From Dehalococcoidia bacterium (GTDB lineage: Bacteria; Chloroflexota; Dehalococcoidia; Lucifugimonadales; UBA3495), in NCBI GenBank assembly GCA_022827095.1, contig JAJDTP010000001.1, forward strand, positions 1 through 64,000: a stretch of DNA of 64,000 bases. The letters are read 5' to 3'. Of this stretch, positions 1 through 7,500 are shown piece by piece. Each line of letters opens with the position of its first letter. Position 1 is the first letter of the stretch. A model generated the notes under the pieces. It was not told the DNA's origin. It did not search any database and worked only from the letters and a program-made list of their open reading frames with translations. Both the position numbers and the translations under genes were made by a program.

Positions 1-1
1 C

Positions 2-139
2 TGCGGCTGCCACCCCGAAAACCTGGACCTGCGCCGCGAACCTTCCGCCATCGAGCTGTCCCCCCTCTGGAAACGCGCCCTGGAACTCACCTTCCGCGTC
101 AAACTCCCCGACACCATCCCCGTCCGGGGCCCGGCCTAG
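2..139 (+). CDS. C-terminal fragment of an unidentified protein
   Basis: The reading frame is open from the window edge to a TAG at 137-139, giving 45 residues that begin CGCHPENLDLRR and end in PVRGPA. Composition and codon use (G/C at third positions) match the real genes nearby, so I take it as the tail of a gene that starts upstream. The Cys-x-Cys-His start could be a metal-binding remnant, but too little is visible to assign a family. Confidence 0.5.
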   Translation, partial: CGCHPENLDLRREPSAIELSPLWKRALELTFRVKLPDTIPVRGPA

Positions 140-146
140 CCCCCTT

Positions 147-250
147 GTCATTGCGAGCGCAGCGTGGCAATCCCGCCGCTGCCATAGCCCTCACGCGCAC
201 CCACTGCGCTCGCAATAACAGGGCGAGCGCAGCGTGGCAATCTCGGCGGG
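147..250. repeat. Family A intergenic repeat, degenerate copy
   Basis: Contains two direct copies of the GCGAGCGCAGCGTGGCAATC core and one inverted copy (TGCGCTCGCAATAACA). This is the core of the family seen near 17.8, 22.0, 31.7 and 56.1 kb. Short ORFs here are products of the repeat and not genes. Confidence 0.7.
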
Positions 251-251
251 T

Positions 252-300
252 AAAAATCCCGTCCATCTTGTCCATCCATGCAACGCGACCGCCTGAAACG
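252..300 (-). repeat. Family C half-element
   Basis: On the minus strand this reads TTGCATGGATGGACAAGATGGACGG, nearly the same as the copy at 61033. It abuts the family A repeat, so the region before the first TRAP gene is a repeat mosaic. No clear promoter was found between here and the gene at 445. Confidence 0.6.
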
Positions 301-444
301 GAACGCTCCTGTGACGCCGTCGCCATCGTTGACACTGCGCCGGCCTGCTGGTAGTTTGTTGCGGCAAACTGTCCGGCGAGGCCGGCGCAGGCCGCATACC
401 GTACTGCCGCCAGTCGCGCAAATCGTAAATACGAGGGAGACCCT

Positions 445-2877
445 ATGCACATTTCACGCAGATTGCGACGGTTTACTGACGCTTCCCTGCCGTGGCGAGC
501 GATCTTTGCCGCGGCGGCCGTAGCCCTGCTGATGACCGTGATTGCCGCGTGCGGAGGCGGCGATACGGCAGCTCCCGCTGCTCCCGCCGCCGCCCCGGCC
601 GGCGGCGAACAGTCCACCACCGCCGCGGCCGCGCCGGCCGCCCCGGCCGCGCCCACCCAGGAAGCGGTCACGCTGCAGGTGGTGTGCATCAACCGCACCC
701 TTCGCCCCTGTGAGTTGATCCGCGATTTCTACGCGCCCAACGTCAGCGAGCGTACCAACGGCGAGGTCACCATCGAAATCTCGTCCTACCCTGAGCTCGG
801 TCTCGCCGGCCCCGACACCATCCGGCTGGTCAACGACCAGACCCTGGAGTTCGCCGAGATCTATTCCGGCTACGTGGGCGGCGACCTGCCCATCATCGAC
901 GTGGGCAACCTCTGGGGCCTCTCCCCCAGCAACGACGCCCACCTGGCCCTCACCGACGCCATCGAGGATGACATGATCCGCATCCTCCGGGATGCAACCG
1001 GCGGCGAGCCGATCTTCCGGGCCTACTATCCCAACCAGTACGTCTTCAGCCGCGAGCTTCTGCCCGACCTGGAGTCCTACAAGGACAAGAACATCCGCCA
1101 GCACAGCACCATCCTGGGTGACCTGCTGGCCGGTCTGGGCGCCGAGGGCCAGTTCGTGGCCTTCGCCGACGTGTACACCGCCCTGGAGCGCGGCGTCCTC
1201 GACGCTGGCATCACCGGCGGCACCCCCGGCTACGGCCAGCGCTGGTACGAGGTCACCGATTACCTCTACGGGCCCATCGTGGGTTCCATCGGCGTGACCT
1301 ACGTCACCGTCAACAGCGAGAAGTGGGGGGCGATCAGCGCTGAGAACCAGGCCATCCTTAAAGAGATAGGCAAGGAGTATGAGGCCGAAAACCTGCGCCT
1401 GCTCAAGGCGGACTGGGACCCGGCCGGCATCAGCCTCAACGTCGAAGAGGGAATGGAATACTTCGACTTCCCGGACGACGTGAAGGCCCGGATGCGCGAG
1501 ACCGCCCTGAACTCGATCATCCCCAACTGGGTGGAGCGCGCCGGCGGCGCCAGCTCCGAGGGCGTGCAGATCTTCAACGACAAGGTCGGCCCCATCGTCG
1601 GCGTGGTCATCAATCCCGATGGCACCGCCAGCGAGACCGAGGCCATGATGATGATGGACAAAATCGATTGCGGCGATGACCGCAGCGTCGGCGAAGTCTG
1701 CATCAGCATCGTCGACTCGCCCACCGGCGAGAAGGAAGCCATGGCCTCCACGCAGTGCGACGGCGAAACCGCCGCCAGCGTTACCGACGCCCACGGCGGC
1801 GGCAGCCCCTCCGGCTGGTCCTGCGGCGTGGAGAGCGGCATCAACTTCAACATGACCCCGCTGACCTCCTCCGGCGAGAGCTTCGAGTTCCAGATGGCGT
1901 GCATCAACCGCACCCTGGTCGACTGCGGCCTGGCCATAGGCAACTACGCCGAGACCGAGGACATCGGCTTCGTGGAGCGGGTCAAGCGCCGGACCAACGG
2001 CCAGGTTGTCTTCGAAATATCGTCCTTCCCCGAACTGGGCATCGCCGGCCCGGACTCGCTGCGCCTGATCGAGGACGGCACGCTGGACTCCGCCCAGATC
2101 TACTCCGGCTATGTCGGCGGCGACTTCCCCATCATGGACATGAGCAACCTCTGGGGCCTCTTCGCCACCCAGCAGGACCAGCTGGACGTCATTGACGCGA
2201 TCCAGCCCAAGATGGCCGAGGTTACCCTGGAGAATGGCGGCGTCCAGATCGCCTACATGATGACGGCCCACAACTACATCTTCGCCAAGCCGGAGGTTGG
2301 CGGCCTTGAAGACCTGCAAGGCCTCAAGGTCCGCAGCCACAGCACGGTGCTCAGCGACCTGCTTTCCGGCATGGGCGCCGACCCGCAGTTCATCGCCTTC
2401 GCCGATGTGTACACCGCCCTGGAGCGCGGCGTCATCGACGGCGCCATCTCCTGCGGCTCCTGCGGACACGGCCTGCGCTGGTATGAGGTGTCCGACTACC
2501 TCGTCGGCCCCATCGTATCGGTGGGTCACAGCTGGTTCGCAGTCAACGCGGATCGCTGGAACCAGATGCCCAAGGACCTGCAGAACATCGTTCTGGAGGA
2601 GGGCGCCCGCCACGCCTACCTGAACCGCCAGCTTCTGTTCGAGCACTTTGCGCCCAACGCCATCGCGCAGAACGTGGAGCAGGGCATGCAGGAAGTGCAG
2701 TTCACGCCGGAGATGAAAACCGCCCAGCGTCAGTCGGCCATCCAGAACGTCGTTCCCGGCTGGGTCGACCGCGTCGGTGGTCCCACCTCCGAAGCGGCCG
2801 TAATCTTCAACGACGTGGTTGCCCCCATCGTCAAGGTGGAGATCAACCCCGACGGCACGGCATCGTCAACCGAATAA
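445..2877 (+). CDS. TRAP-type solute-binding lipoprotein with two fused DctP-like domains
   Basis: This 810-residue lipoprotein would capture a substrate outside the membrane for a TRAP transporter. Residues 1-36 are a signal peptide ending in a lipobox (VIAAC, lipidated Cys36), followed by an Ala/Pro-rich linker. Two homologous halves follow (about 75-400 and 480-805). Each opens with a CINR...C motif (Cys81/Cys89; Cys486 and a second Cys) and carries the TRAP-typical stretches PELGLAGPD, EIYSGYVGGDLP and FADVYTALERGV. Normal DctP proteins are about 330 residues with one domain, so this is a tandem fusion. A good Shine-Dalgarno (GAGGGA) precedes ATG 445. The paralogue at 3124 and the permease genes at 6746 and 7501 share the job. 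The substrate cannot be read from sequence; organic acids are typical of the family. Confidence 0.85.
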   Translation: MHISRRLRRFTDASLPWRAIFAAAAVALLMTVIAACGGGDTAAPAAPAAAPAGGEQSTTAAAAPAAPAAPTQEAVTLQVVCINRTLRPCELIRDFYAPNVSERTNGEVTIEISSYPELGLAGPDTIRLVNDQTLEFAEIYSGYVGGDLPIIDVGNLWGLSPSNDAHLALTDAIEDDMIRILRDATGGEPIFRAYYPNQYVFSRELLPDLESYKDKNIRQHSTILGDLLAGLGAEGQFVAFADVYTALERGVLDAGITGGTPGYGQRWYEVTDYLYGPIVGSIGVTYVTVNSEKWGAISAENQAILKEIGKEYEAENLRLLKADWDPAGISLNVEEGMEYFDFPDDVKARMRETALNSIIPNWVERAGGASSEGVQIFNDKVGPIVGVVINPDGTASETEAMMMMDKIDCGDDRSVGEVCISIVDSPTGEKEAMASTQCDGETAASVTDAHGGGSPSGWSCGVESGINFNMTPLTSSGESFEFQMACINRTLVDCGLAIGNYAETEDIGFVERVKRRTNGQVVFEISSFPELGIAGPDSLRLIEDGTLDSAQIYSGYVGGDFPIMDMSNLWGLFATQQDQLDVIDAIQPKMAEVTLENGGVQIAYMMTAHNYIFAKPEVGGLEDLQGLKVRSHSTVLSDLLSGMGADPQFIAFADVYTALERGVIDGAISCGSCGHGLRWYEVSDYLVGPIVSVGHSWFAVNADRWNQMPKDLQNIVLEEGARHAYLNRQLLFEHFAPNAIAQNVEQGMQEVQFTPEMKTAQRQSAIQNVVPGWVDRVGGPTSEAAVIFNDVVAPIVKVEINPDGTASSTE

Positions 2878-2904
2878 GGCACGGGGCGACATATGTCGTC
2901 AACG

Positions 2905-2940
2905 GCGGAGCGGGTTTCACACTCGCTCCGCTTTTGTTTT
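2905..2940 (+). terminator. Rho-independent terminator after the first TRAP lipoprotein
   Basis: A perfect 8-bp stem, GCGGAGCG (2905-2912) with CGCTCCGC (2924-2931), is followed by TTTTGTTTT. It separates the two lipoprotein genes into different transcripts. Confidence 0.85.
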
Positions 2941-2992
2941 ACGCATTCCACTGTTGTTTGGTCAATGCTGTCGCCATACCGGGAAGCACACC

Positions 2993-3012
2993 AATAATTA
3001 TGGAGAATTATT
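2993..3012. promoter_or_regulatory. AT-rich inverted repeat, probable operator
   Basis: AATAATT (2993-2999) and AATTATT (3006-3012) form a perfect 7-6-7 inverted repeat. It lies 15 bp upstream of the -35 box at 3028 in an otherwise GC-rich genome. The position fits a repressor or activator site for the second lipoprotein gene. The regulator is unknown; the AT-rich dyad is loosely like Fur/PerR-type boxes. Confidence 0.45.
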
Positions 3013-3027
3013 ATCGCAAATTGCACT

Positions 3028-3056
3028 TTGACAGCACTTTTTCGCTGACATACACT
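3028..3056 (+). promoter_or_regulatory. Sigma70-like promoter of the second TRAP lipoprotein
   Basis: Consensus -35 TTGACA (3028-3033) and -10 TACACT (3051-3056) are separated by 17 bp. Transcription would start near 3063, about 60 nt before the ATG at 3124. Confidence 0.75.
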
Positions 3057-3123
3057 GCCGAACGGTCAATATGTTATTGAGTGGTTCGCTGCTTGCAACG
3101 GCAGGACTTGGCAAGGAGGGAAT

Positions 3124-5388
3124 ATGAAGGACACCATCAATTACGGATTCCGAACAGTTGCGCCGAGGTTTCTTTTGCCTCTCGTGCTGTCGGCGGTGGT
3201 AGCTGCCCTATTGGCTTGCGGCGGCGGCGGTGAAGCTCCCGCCGCATCGACCACCGAGACGGGCGGCGGGGCCGCGGCTCCGCAACCCACGGCCATGGCC
3301 GCCGCGCCGGCCGCGACCGGCGGCAGCGGGACGCAGCTCGAAACCCAGGGCCAGAGCTTCGAGTTCCAGCTGGTCTGCATCAACCGCAGCGTGGCGGCGT
3401 GCGAGCTGGTCAACAGTTTCTTCCTTCCAGAGGTAGCCAAGCGCACCGACGGCCAGTTGCAGTTCGTCATCTCCTCCTTCCCCGAGCTGGGCATCGCCGG
3501 CGGCGACACCCTGCGGCTGGTGGCGGACAACACCCTCGAGGTAACCGAGATCTACAGCGGGTACGTGGGCGGCGACCTGCCCCTGTTGGACATCGGAAAC
3601 CTGTGGGGCCTGTCGCCCAGCGAGGAGGCCCACCTGGAGCTGTCCGACGCAATCCACGAGGACCTGGTCCGGGTGCTCAAGGAGACCACCGGCGGGCAGC
3701 CCATCATGCGACAGTACTATCCCAACCAGTTCATCTTCAGCCGGGATGAGCTGGATACGTTGGCGCAGTTCGACGGCAAGCAGATCCGCCAGCACAGCAC
3801 CATCCTGGGCGACCTGTTGGCCGGGCTGGGCGCCGAGGGTCAGTTCGTGGCCTTCGCCGACGTGTACACCGCACTGGAGCGCGGCGTGCTGGACGGCGGC
3901 GTCACCGGCGGCGAGCCGGGGCACAGCCAACGCTGGTACGAGGTGACCGACTACCTGTACGGCCCCATCGTCGGTTCAGTGGCGGTGGCCTACTTCACCA
4001 TGGCCAGCGACTCCTGGAACGAGATTCCCCCGGACATCCAGCAGATAGTCTTGGAGGTGGGCAAGGAATACGAGGAACTGGCGCGCAAGACGCTCATCGA
4101 AGAGTGGAATCCCTACAGCGTGTCGGCCAACGTCGAATCAGGGATGATCCACCGGCCCTTCAACGACGAGGTCCAGGCCAAGATGCGCGAGGTGGCCCTG
4201 GAGGTCATCCTGCCCAACTGGGTGGAGCGCACCGGTGGCCCTAACAGCGACGCCGTTCAGCTGTTCAATGACAAGGTCGCCCCCATCATTGGTGTCGCCG
4301 TCAATCCCGACGGTACGGCCAAGGAACTCGACGGGGCCATGATGGAGAGCAGCCAGGAGCAGGCCCAGCTGGTTTCCCAGGGCGAGAATATTGAAATCCA
4401 GCTGGTCTGCATCAACCGCACCGGCAACCCCTGCACGCTGATCTACTCCACCGAGGAGGAACAGGGCATCGACGGGTTCATTGAGCGCGTCCGTGATCGT
4501 ACCGAAGGCCAGGTGGACTTCCAGATCAGTTCCTTCCCTGAGCTGGGCCTCGCCGGCCCCGACTCGCTGCGTCTCATCGAGGACCGCACCATGGAGCTGG
4601 CGGAGATCTACTCCGGCTACATCGGGGGCGACCTGCCGATCATCGACATGGCCAACCTTTGGGGCCTCTATCCCGATCCGGAAACCAACTTCGCGGTCAT
4701 TGATGCCACCCGCGATGACATCCACGGGATAATCGAAGAGCAGTCCAACGGCATCGTGGTGATGGAAAACTACTACGAAAGCAACTACTACTTCTCGTCG
4801 CGCCCGTTGAACTCCCTGTCCGACTTCGAAGGACTGAAGACCCGCAGCCACAGCACGGTGCTCAGCGACCTGCTGGGCGGCATGGGCGCGGACCCGCAGT
4901 TCATGGCCTTTGCCGACGTGTACACCGCCCTGGAGCGCGGCGTTCTGGACGCCGCCGTGTCCTGCGGCACCTGCGGCTCCGGTGTCCGCTGGTACGAGGT
5001 CACCGACTACCTGGTCGGTCCCATCGTCGCCATCGGGGTGACCTGGATCACTATGAATAAGGACGTGTGGGACGCCATTCCGCCGGACCTCCAGGCCATC
5101 ATCAAGGAGGAAGGCGAACGCCACCAGCGCACCTCCCGCGAGTGGGTTGAAACCGTCTGGACCGATGAGGGCATCAGCGAGAACACTGAGGGCGGCATGG
5201 AGTACATCGAATTCAGCCAGGAAATACGGGACGCTCTGTTCCAGGCCGGCCGCAACAACGTGCTGCCCAAGTGGGTCGAGCGCACCGGCGGCCCCAACAG
5301 CGAGGCGGTTCAGATCTACAACGAGAAGGCCGCGCCCATCATCGGCGTCCGCGTCGGCGCCGACGGTCAGGCGGAGGATATCCAGTAG
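3124..5388 (+). CDS. Second double-domain TRAP solute-binding lipoprotein
   Basis: A 754-residue paralogue of the protein at 445. It has a signal peptide and lipobox (ALLAC, Cys32), a low-complexity linker, then two DctP-like domains, each starting with CINR...C (Cys85 and Cys429). Both keep the PELG(I/L)AG, SGY(V/I)GGDLP and FADVYTALERGV signatures. AAGGAGG at 3113-3119 sets the ATG start. With the first gene it gives four binding domains for one permease. The gene has its own promoter (3028) and a candidate operator (2993), so the two lipoproteins may be expressed under different conditions. The first half of each protein is more like the first half of the other than like its own second half, as judged by eye, which suggests the internal duplication came before the gene duplication. 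Confidence 0.85.
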   Translation: MKDTINYGFRTVAPRFLLPLVLSAVVAALLACGGGGEAPAASTTETGGGAAAPQPTAMAAAPAATGGSGTQLETQGQSFEFQLVCINRSVAACELVNSFFLPEVAKRTDGQLQFVISSFPELGIAGGDTLRLVADNTLEVTEIYSGYVGGDLPLLDIGNLWGLSPSEEAHLELSDAIHEDLVRVLKETTGGQPIMRQYYPNQFIFSRDELDTLAQFDGKQIRQHSTILGDLLAGLGAEGQFVAFADVYTALERGVLDGGVTGGEPGHSQRWYEVTDYLYGPIVGSVAVAYFTMASDSWNEIPPDIQQIVLEVGKEYEELARKTLIEEWNPYSVSANVESGMIHRPFNDEVQAKMREVALEVILPNWVERTGGPNSDAVQLFNDKVAPIIGVAVNPDGTAKELDGAMMESSQEQAQLVSQGENIEIQLVCINRTGNPCTLIYSTEEEQGIDGFIERVRDRTEGQVDFQISSFPELGLAGPDSLRLIEDRTMELAEIYSGYIGGDLPIIDMANLWGLYPDPETNFAVIDATRDDIHGIIEEQSNGIVVMENYYESNYYFSSRPLNSLSDFEGLKTRSHSTVLSDLLGGMGADPQFMAFADVYTALERGVLDAAVSCGTCGSGVRWYEVTDYLVGPIVAIGVTWITMNKDVWDAIPPDLQAIIKEEGERHQRTSREWVETVWTDEGISENTEGGMEYIEFSQEIRDALFQAGRNNVLPKWVERTGGPNSEAVQIYNEKAAPIIGVRVGADGQAEDIQ

Positions 5389-5475
5389 GGCACAGCGCCG
5401 TTTTGGGCCCTCCCGTCCTCAGGCCGGACCGGTGAAAGCCCCGCCGGATCGCGGCGAATACCGCTCCTCGCGTGT

Positions 5476-5592
5476 GTCCAGTTTGCCATCGCGAGGAGTG
5501 CAGCGGCGTGGCGATCTCGTTGCTGAAAGAAACGCTGTTACCCGCACTGGATTCCTGCTTTCGCAGGAATGACGATTGATTGTGCGGGTAAG
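5476..5592. repeat. Family A fragment joined to a nested family B hairpin
   Basis: 5481-5520 matches the left arm of family A (CCATCGCGAGGAGTGCAGCGGCGTGGCGATCTCGTT). It runs into a nested palindrome: TTACCCGCAC / GTGCGGGTAA outside, and GATTCCTGC / GCAGGAAT inside (about 5537-5590). It may also block read-through from the lipoprotein gene. No gene lies in 5389-5683. Confidence 0.65.
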
Positions 5593-5617
5593 GGCAGAAA
5601 GCAGGTTCGGCGCCGGA

Positions 5618-5647
5618 TTGTAATGGCGCGGAAGCGTCGGGTATTCT
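5618..5647 (+). promoter_or_regulatory. Candidate promoter for the Uma2 gene
   Basis: TTGTAA (5618-5623), an 18-bp spacer and TATTCT (5642-5647) lie 36 bp before ATG 5684. The -35 is weak. Confidence 0.35.
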
Positions 5648-5683
5648 TATCTGCGAATACCGGCGACGTTGGAGACGTTTACC

Positions 5684-6466
5684 ATGTCTGCCACCAGGAT
5701 CATCACTAACGCCTGGCAAGTGAGAACCCTGCCTGACATCTTCTATGAGGAGAAGGAACGCGTTGAGGACGGTATGCTCCAGGAACTGCCCATTGAACGC
5801 GTTACCCATCTCCTCCGCCAGCGCTATGAAGATCGGCCCGACGTGTTCATTTCCGGGGAGGTCTTCGTTTCCTACGACATCAACAACGGCAATCGTCGGG
5901 TGGGTCCGGACCTGTTCATCGCCTTTGACGTGAACGTGTCGGGGATCCGCGAGGGTCTGCCGAACTACTGGATATGGGAAGTGGGGAAGGCGCCGGATTT
6001 CGTGATGGAAGTGGCGTCGCCGAGCACCGCCGAGCATGATTTGGGCTGGAAGCGGGAGCTGTACCGGCGTTTGGGAGTGCAGGAGTACTGGCGGCTTGAC
6101 CCCACGGGGGGAGCGCTGTACGGCCGGGCGATAGCCGGGGAGCGGCTGGAGGATGGGGAGTATCAGCCGTGCGCGGCAGAAGTTGGAGCCGGGGGAAAGG
6201 AGCGGGGGCACAGCCGGTTGCTGGGAGTGGTATTTACCTGGGACGGGGCGTCCGCATTTGACGTGTTGGATCCGGCGACAGGGCTGACCATCGACAAGCG
6301 GGCGGCGGCGGAAGCCGGGGCGGTCGCGGCGTCGGCCCGGGCCGACGCCGAGGCGGCGCGGGCTGATGCCGAGGCGGCCGCCCGGGCCGCGGCCGAAGCC
6401 CGTGCCGCTGCCGCGGAAGCCCGCATCCGCCAACTGGAAGAGCAATTGCCTCACCAGGATAGGTAA
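5684..6466 (+). CDS. Uma2-family (DUF820) putative PD-(D/E)XK endonuclease
   Basis: A 260-residue Uma2-family protein. The core holds the family pattern GPDLFIAFD, WEVGKAPDFVMEVASPST, KRELYRRLGVQEYWRLDP. The Asp of GPD, the Glu of VMEVASPST and the following Lys are the probable PD-(D/E)XK metal and catalytic residues. Residues from about 205 to the end are an Ala/Arg/Glu-rich helical tail (repeats of ARADAEAA), likely a coiled coil. ATG 5684 is chosen over the in-frame TTG at 5669 because GGAG sits 9 nt upstream of the ATG. It lies inside the TRAP locus but has a different composition and its own candidate promoter, so it is probably a passenger. The biological role of Uma2 proteins is not settled. 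A second copy is at 39370. Confidence 0.75.
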   Translation: MSATRIITNAWQVRTLPDIFYEEKERVEDGMLQELPIERVTHLLRQRYEDRPDVFISGEVFVSYDINNGNRRVGPDLFIAFDVNVSGIREGLPNYWIWEVGKAPDFVMEVASPSTAEHDLGWKRELYRRLGVQEYWRLDPTGGALYGRAIAGERLEDGEYQPCAAEVGAGGKERGHSRLLGVVFTWDGASAFDVLDPATGLTIDKRAAAEAGAVAASARADAEAARADAEAAARAAAEARAAAAEARIRQLEEQLPHQDR

Positions 6467-6600
6467 TCCCAGCCTGAAACGCGGACCGGCAACCCATGCC
6501 AAAAGCCGATTTCAGCCCTTACATACCCTGGCCAGGCATCAAGTTCGGGGTCGCAATGACGGTTCGAGTGGAAGCGGGTTCGCGGCGAATATCGCACTGG

Positions 6601-6629
6601 TTGACTTTTACCAGACCGGCCAATATAGT
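6601..6629 (+). promoter_or_regulatory. Sigma70-like promoter of the TRAP permease genes
   Basis: TTGACT (6601-6606) and TATAGT (6624-6629) are 17 bp apart. The transcript would have a leader of about 110 nt before the TTG start at 6746. Confidence 0.7.
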
Positions 6630-6745
6630 CCCAACTTGCGTGTCATAGGTGGGCATTTCCGCCCATGTTTCGCCTTGTTTCTACAGCATTCGATGATTTG
6701 CCGGCGCATCTCTGACAGTTTCGCCCGGCTTACCGGAGGCGCCAG

Positions 6746-7417
6746 TTGACTACACCATCTGCGGCAACGCCCACGCCGGTTTTCCTGACCCGATTGATCC
6801 ACAAGATCGACAGCGGCCTGGACTGGGTCTACCGGATCTTCGGGTACGTCTGCGGGTCTCTTTTGCTCATTCTGGGCATCTACATCACCTACCAGGTGAT
6901 AATGCGCAAGCTGGGCGGCCCCATCCTGGGCAACCAGGAGTTGGTGGGTGGCTACATCCTGGCGTTCGCCGGAACCTGGGCGTTTTCCTACTCCCTGCGC
7001 ACCGGATCCCACGTACGCATTGACGTGCTGTTGCCGCTGTTTTCCCGAATCCACCCCTATATGCGTTCGGCGGCCGACTGGATGGCCCTCGGGTCCGTGG
7101 GCTTCTTCGGCCTCATCACCGCAATCAAGAGTTGGGAGGAGGTCGCCGAGTCCAAGTGTATCCGCACTAACGCCGAGGGCATGTGCGAGCCGGCCCTGGC
7201 GAACACCTATCTCATTGGAAACTTCCTGCCCGAACTCTGGATGTTCCAGATGATCGTCGCCGTCGGCTTCACCATGCTCGCTTTCACTTCGTTCCAATGG
7301 ATGCTGAGCATGATCCTGCGGGGCCTTCTGGAGATCTGGCACAAGAACTCCGGTGGCGATGTTGCCGAACTTGCTCCAGATGCCGAGGTTATGCAGGAAG
7401 CCGCCTCCGGCGTGTAG
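6746..7417 (+). CDS. TRAP transporter small membrane subunit (DctQ family)
   Basis: A 223-residue membrane protein with about four hydrophobic segments (around 30-50, 70-90, 120-140 and 175-195). It has the usual DctQ features: an early TM with YQVIMRKLGGP, then QELVGGYILAFAGTWAFSYSLRTGSHVRIDVL. It bridges the binding lipoproteins and the large subunit in Na+-driven uptake. The start is TTG with GGAGG 6 nt upstream (6735-6739). The acidic tail is longer than usual. It is followed after 83 bp by the large subunit; a 9-bp-stem hairpin sits between them (7452-7480). Confidence 0.85.
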   Translation: MTTPSAATPTPVFLTRLIHKIDSGLDWVYRIFGYVCGSLLLILGIYITYQVIMRKLGGPILGNQELVGGYILAFAGTWAFSYSLRTGSHVRIDVLLPLFSRIHPYMRSAADWMALGSVGFFGLITAIKSWEEVAESKCIRTNAEGMCEPALANTYLIGNFLPELWMFQMIVAVGFTMLAFTSFQWMLSMILRGLLEIWHKNSGGDVAELAPDAEVMQEAASGV

Positions 7418-7451
7418 CCGTCCTGGCCATTCCAACCGACTGGTCCGACCC

Positions 7452-7480
7452 ACGGCAGCCACTGGTTCTGCGGCTGCCGT
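7452..7480 (+). promoter_or_regulatory. Intercistronic hairpin between dctQ and dctM
   Basis: ACGGCAGCC (7452-7460) pairs with GGCTGCCGT (7472-7480), with no T-run. It probably sets relative mRNA levels of the two subunits and is not a terminator, because the downstream gene has no clear promoter of its own. Confidence 0.45.
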
Positions 7481-7500
7481 CCCACAGAGGAATCTGAAAT

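Noticed and set aside
454-2646. 730-codon ORF on the minus strand opposite the first TRAP lipoprotein
   Set aside because: The plus strand has clear family motifs, a signal peptide and a ribosome site. The antisense product is Gly/Ala/Val/Asp-rich, as is usual for the complement of high-GC genes.
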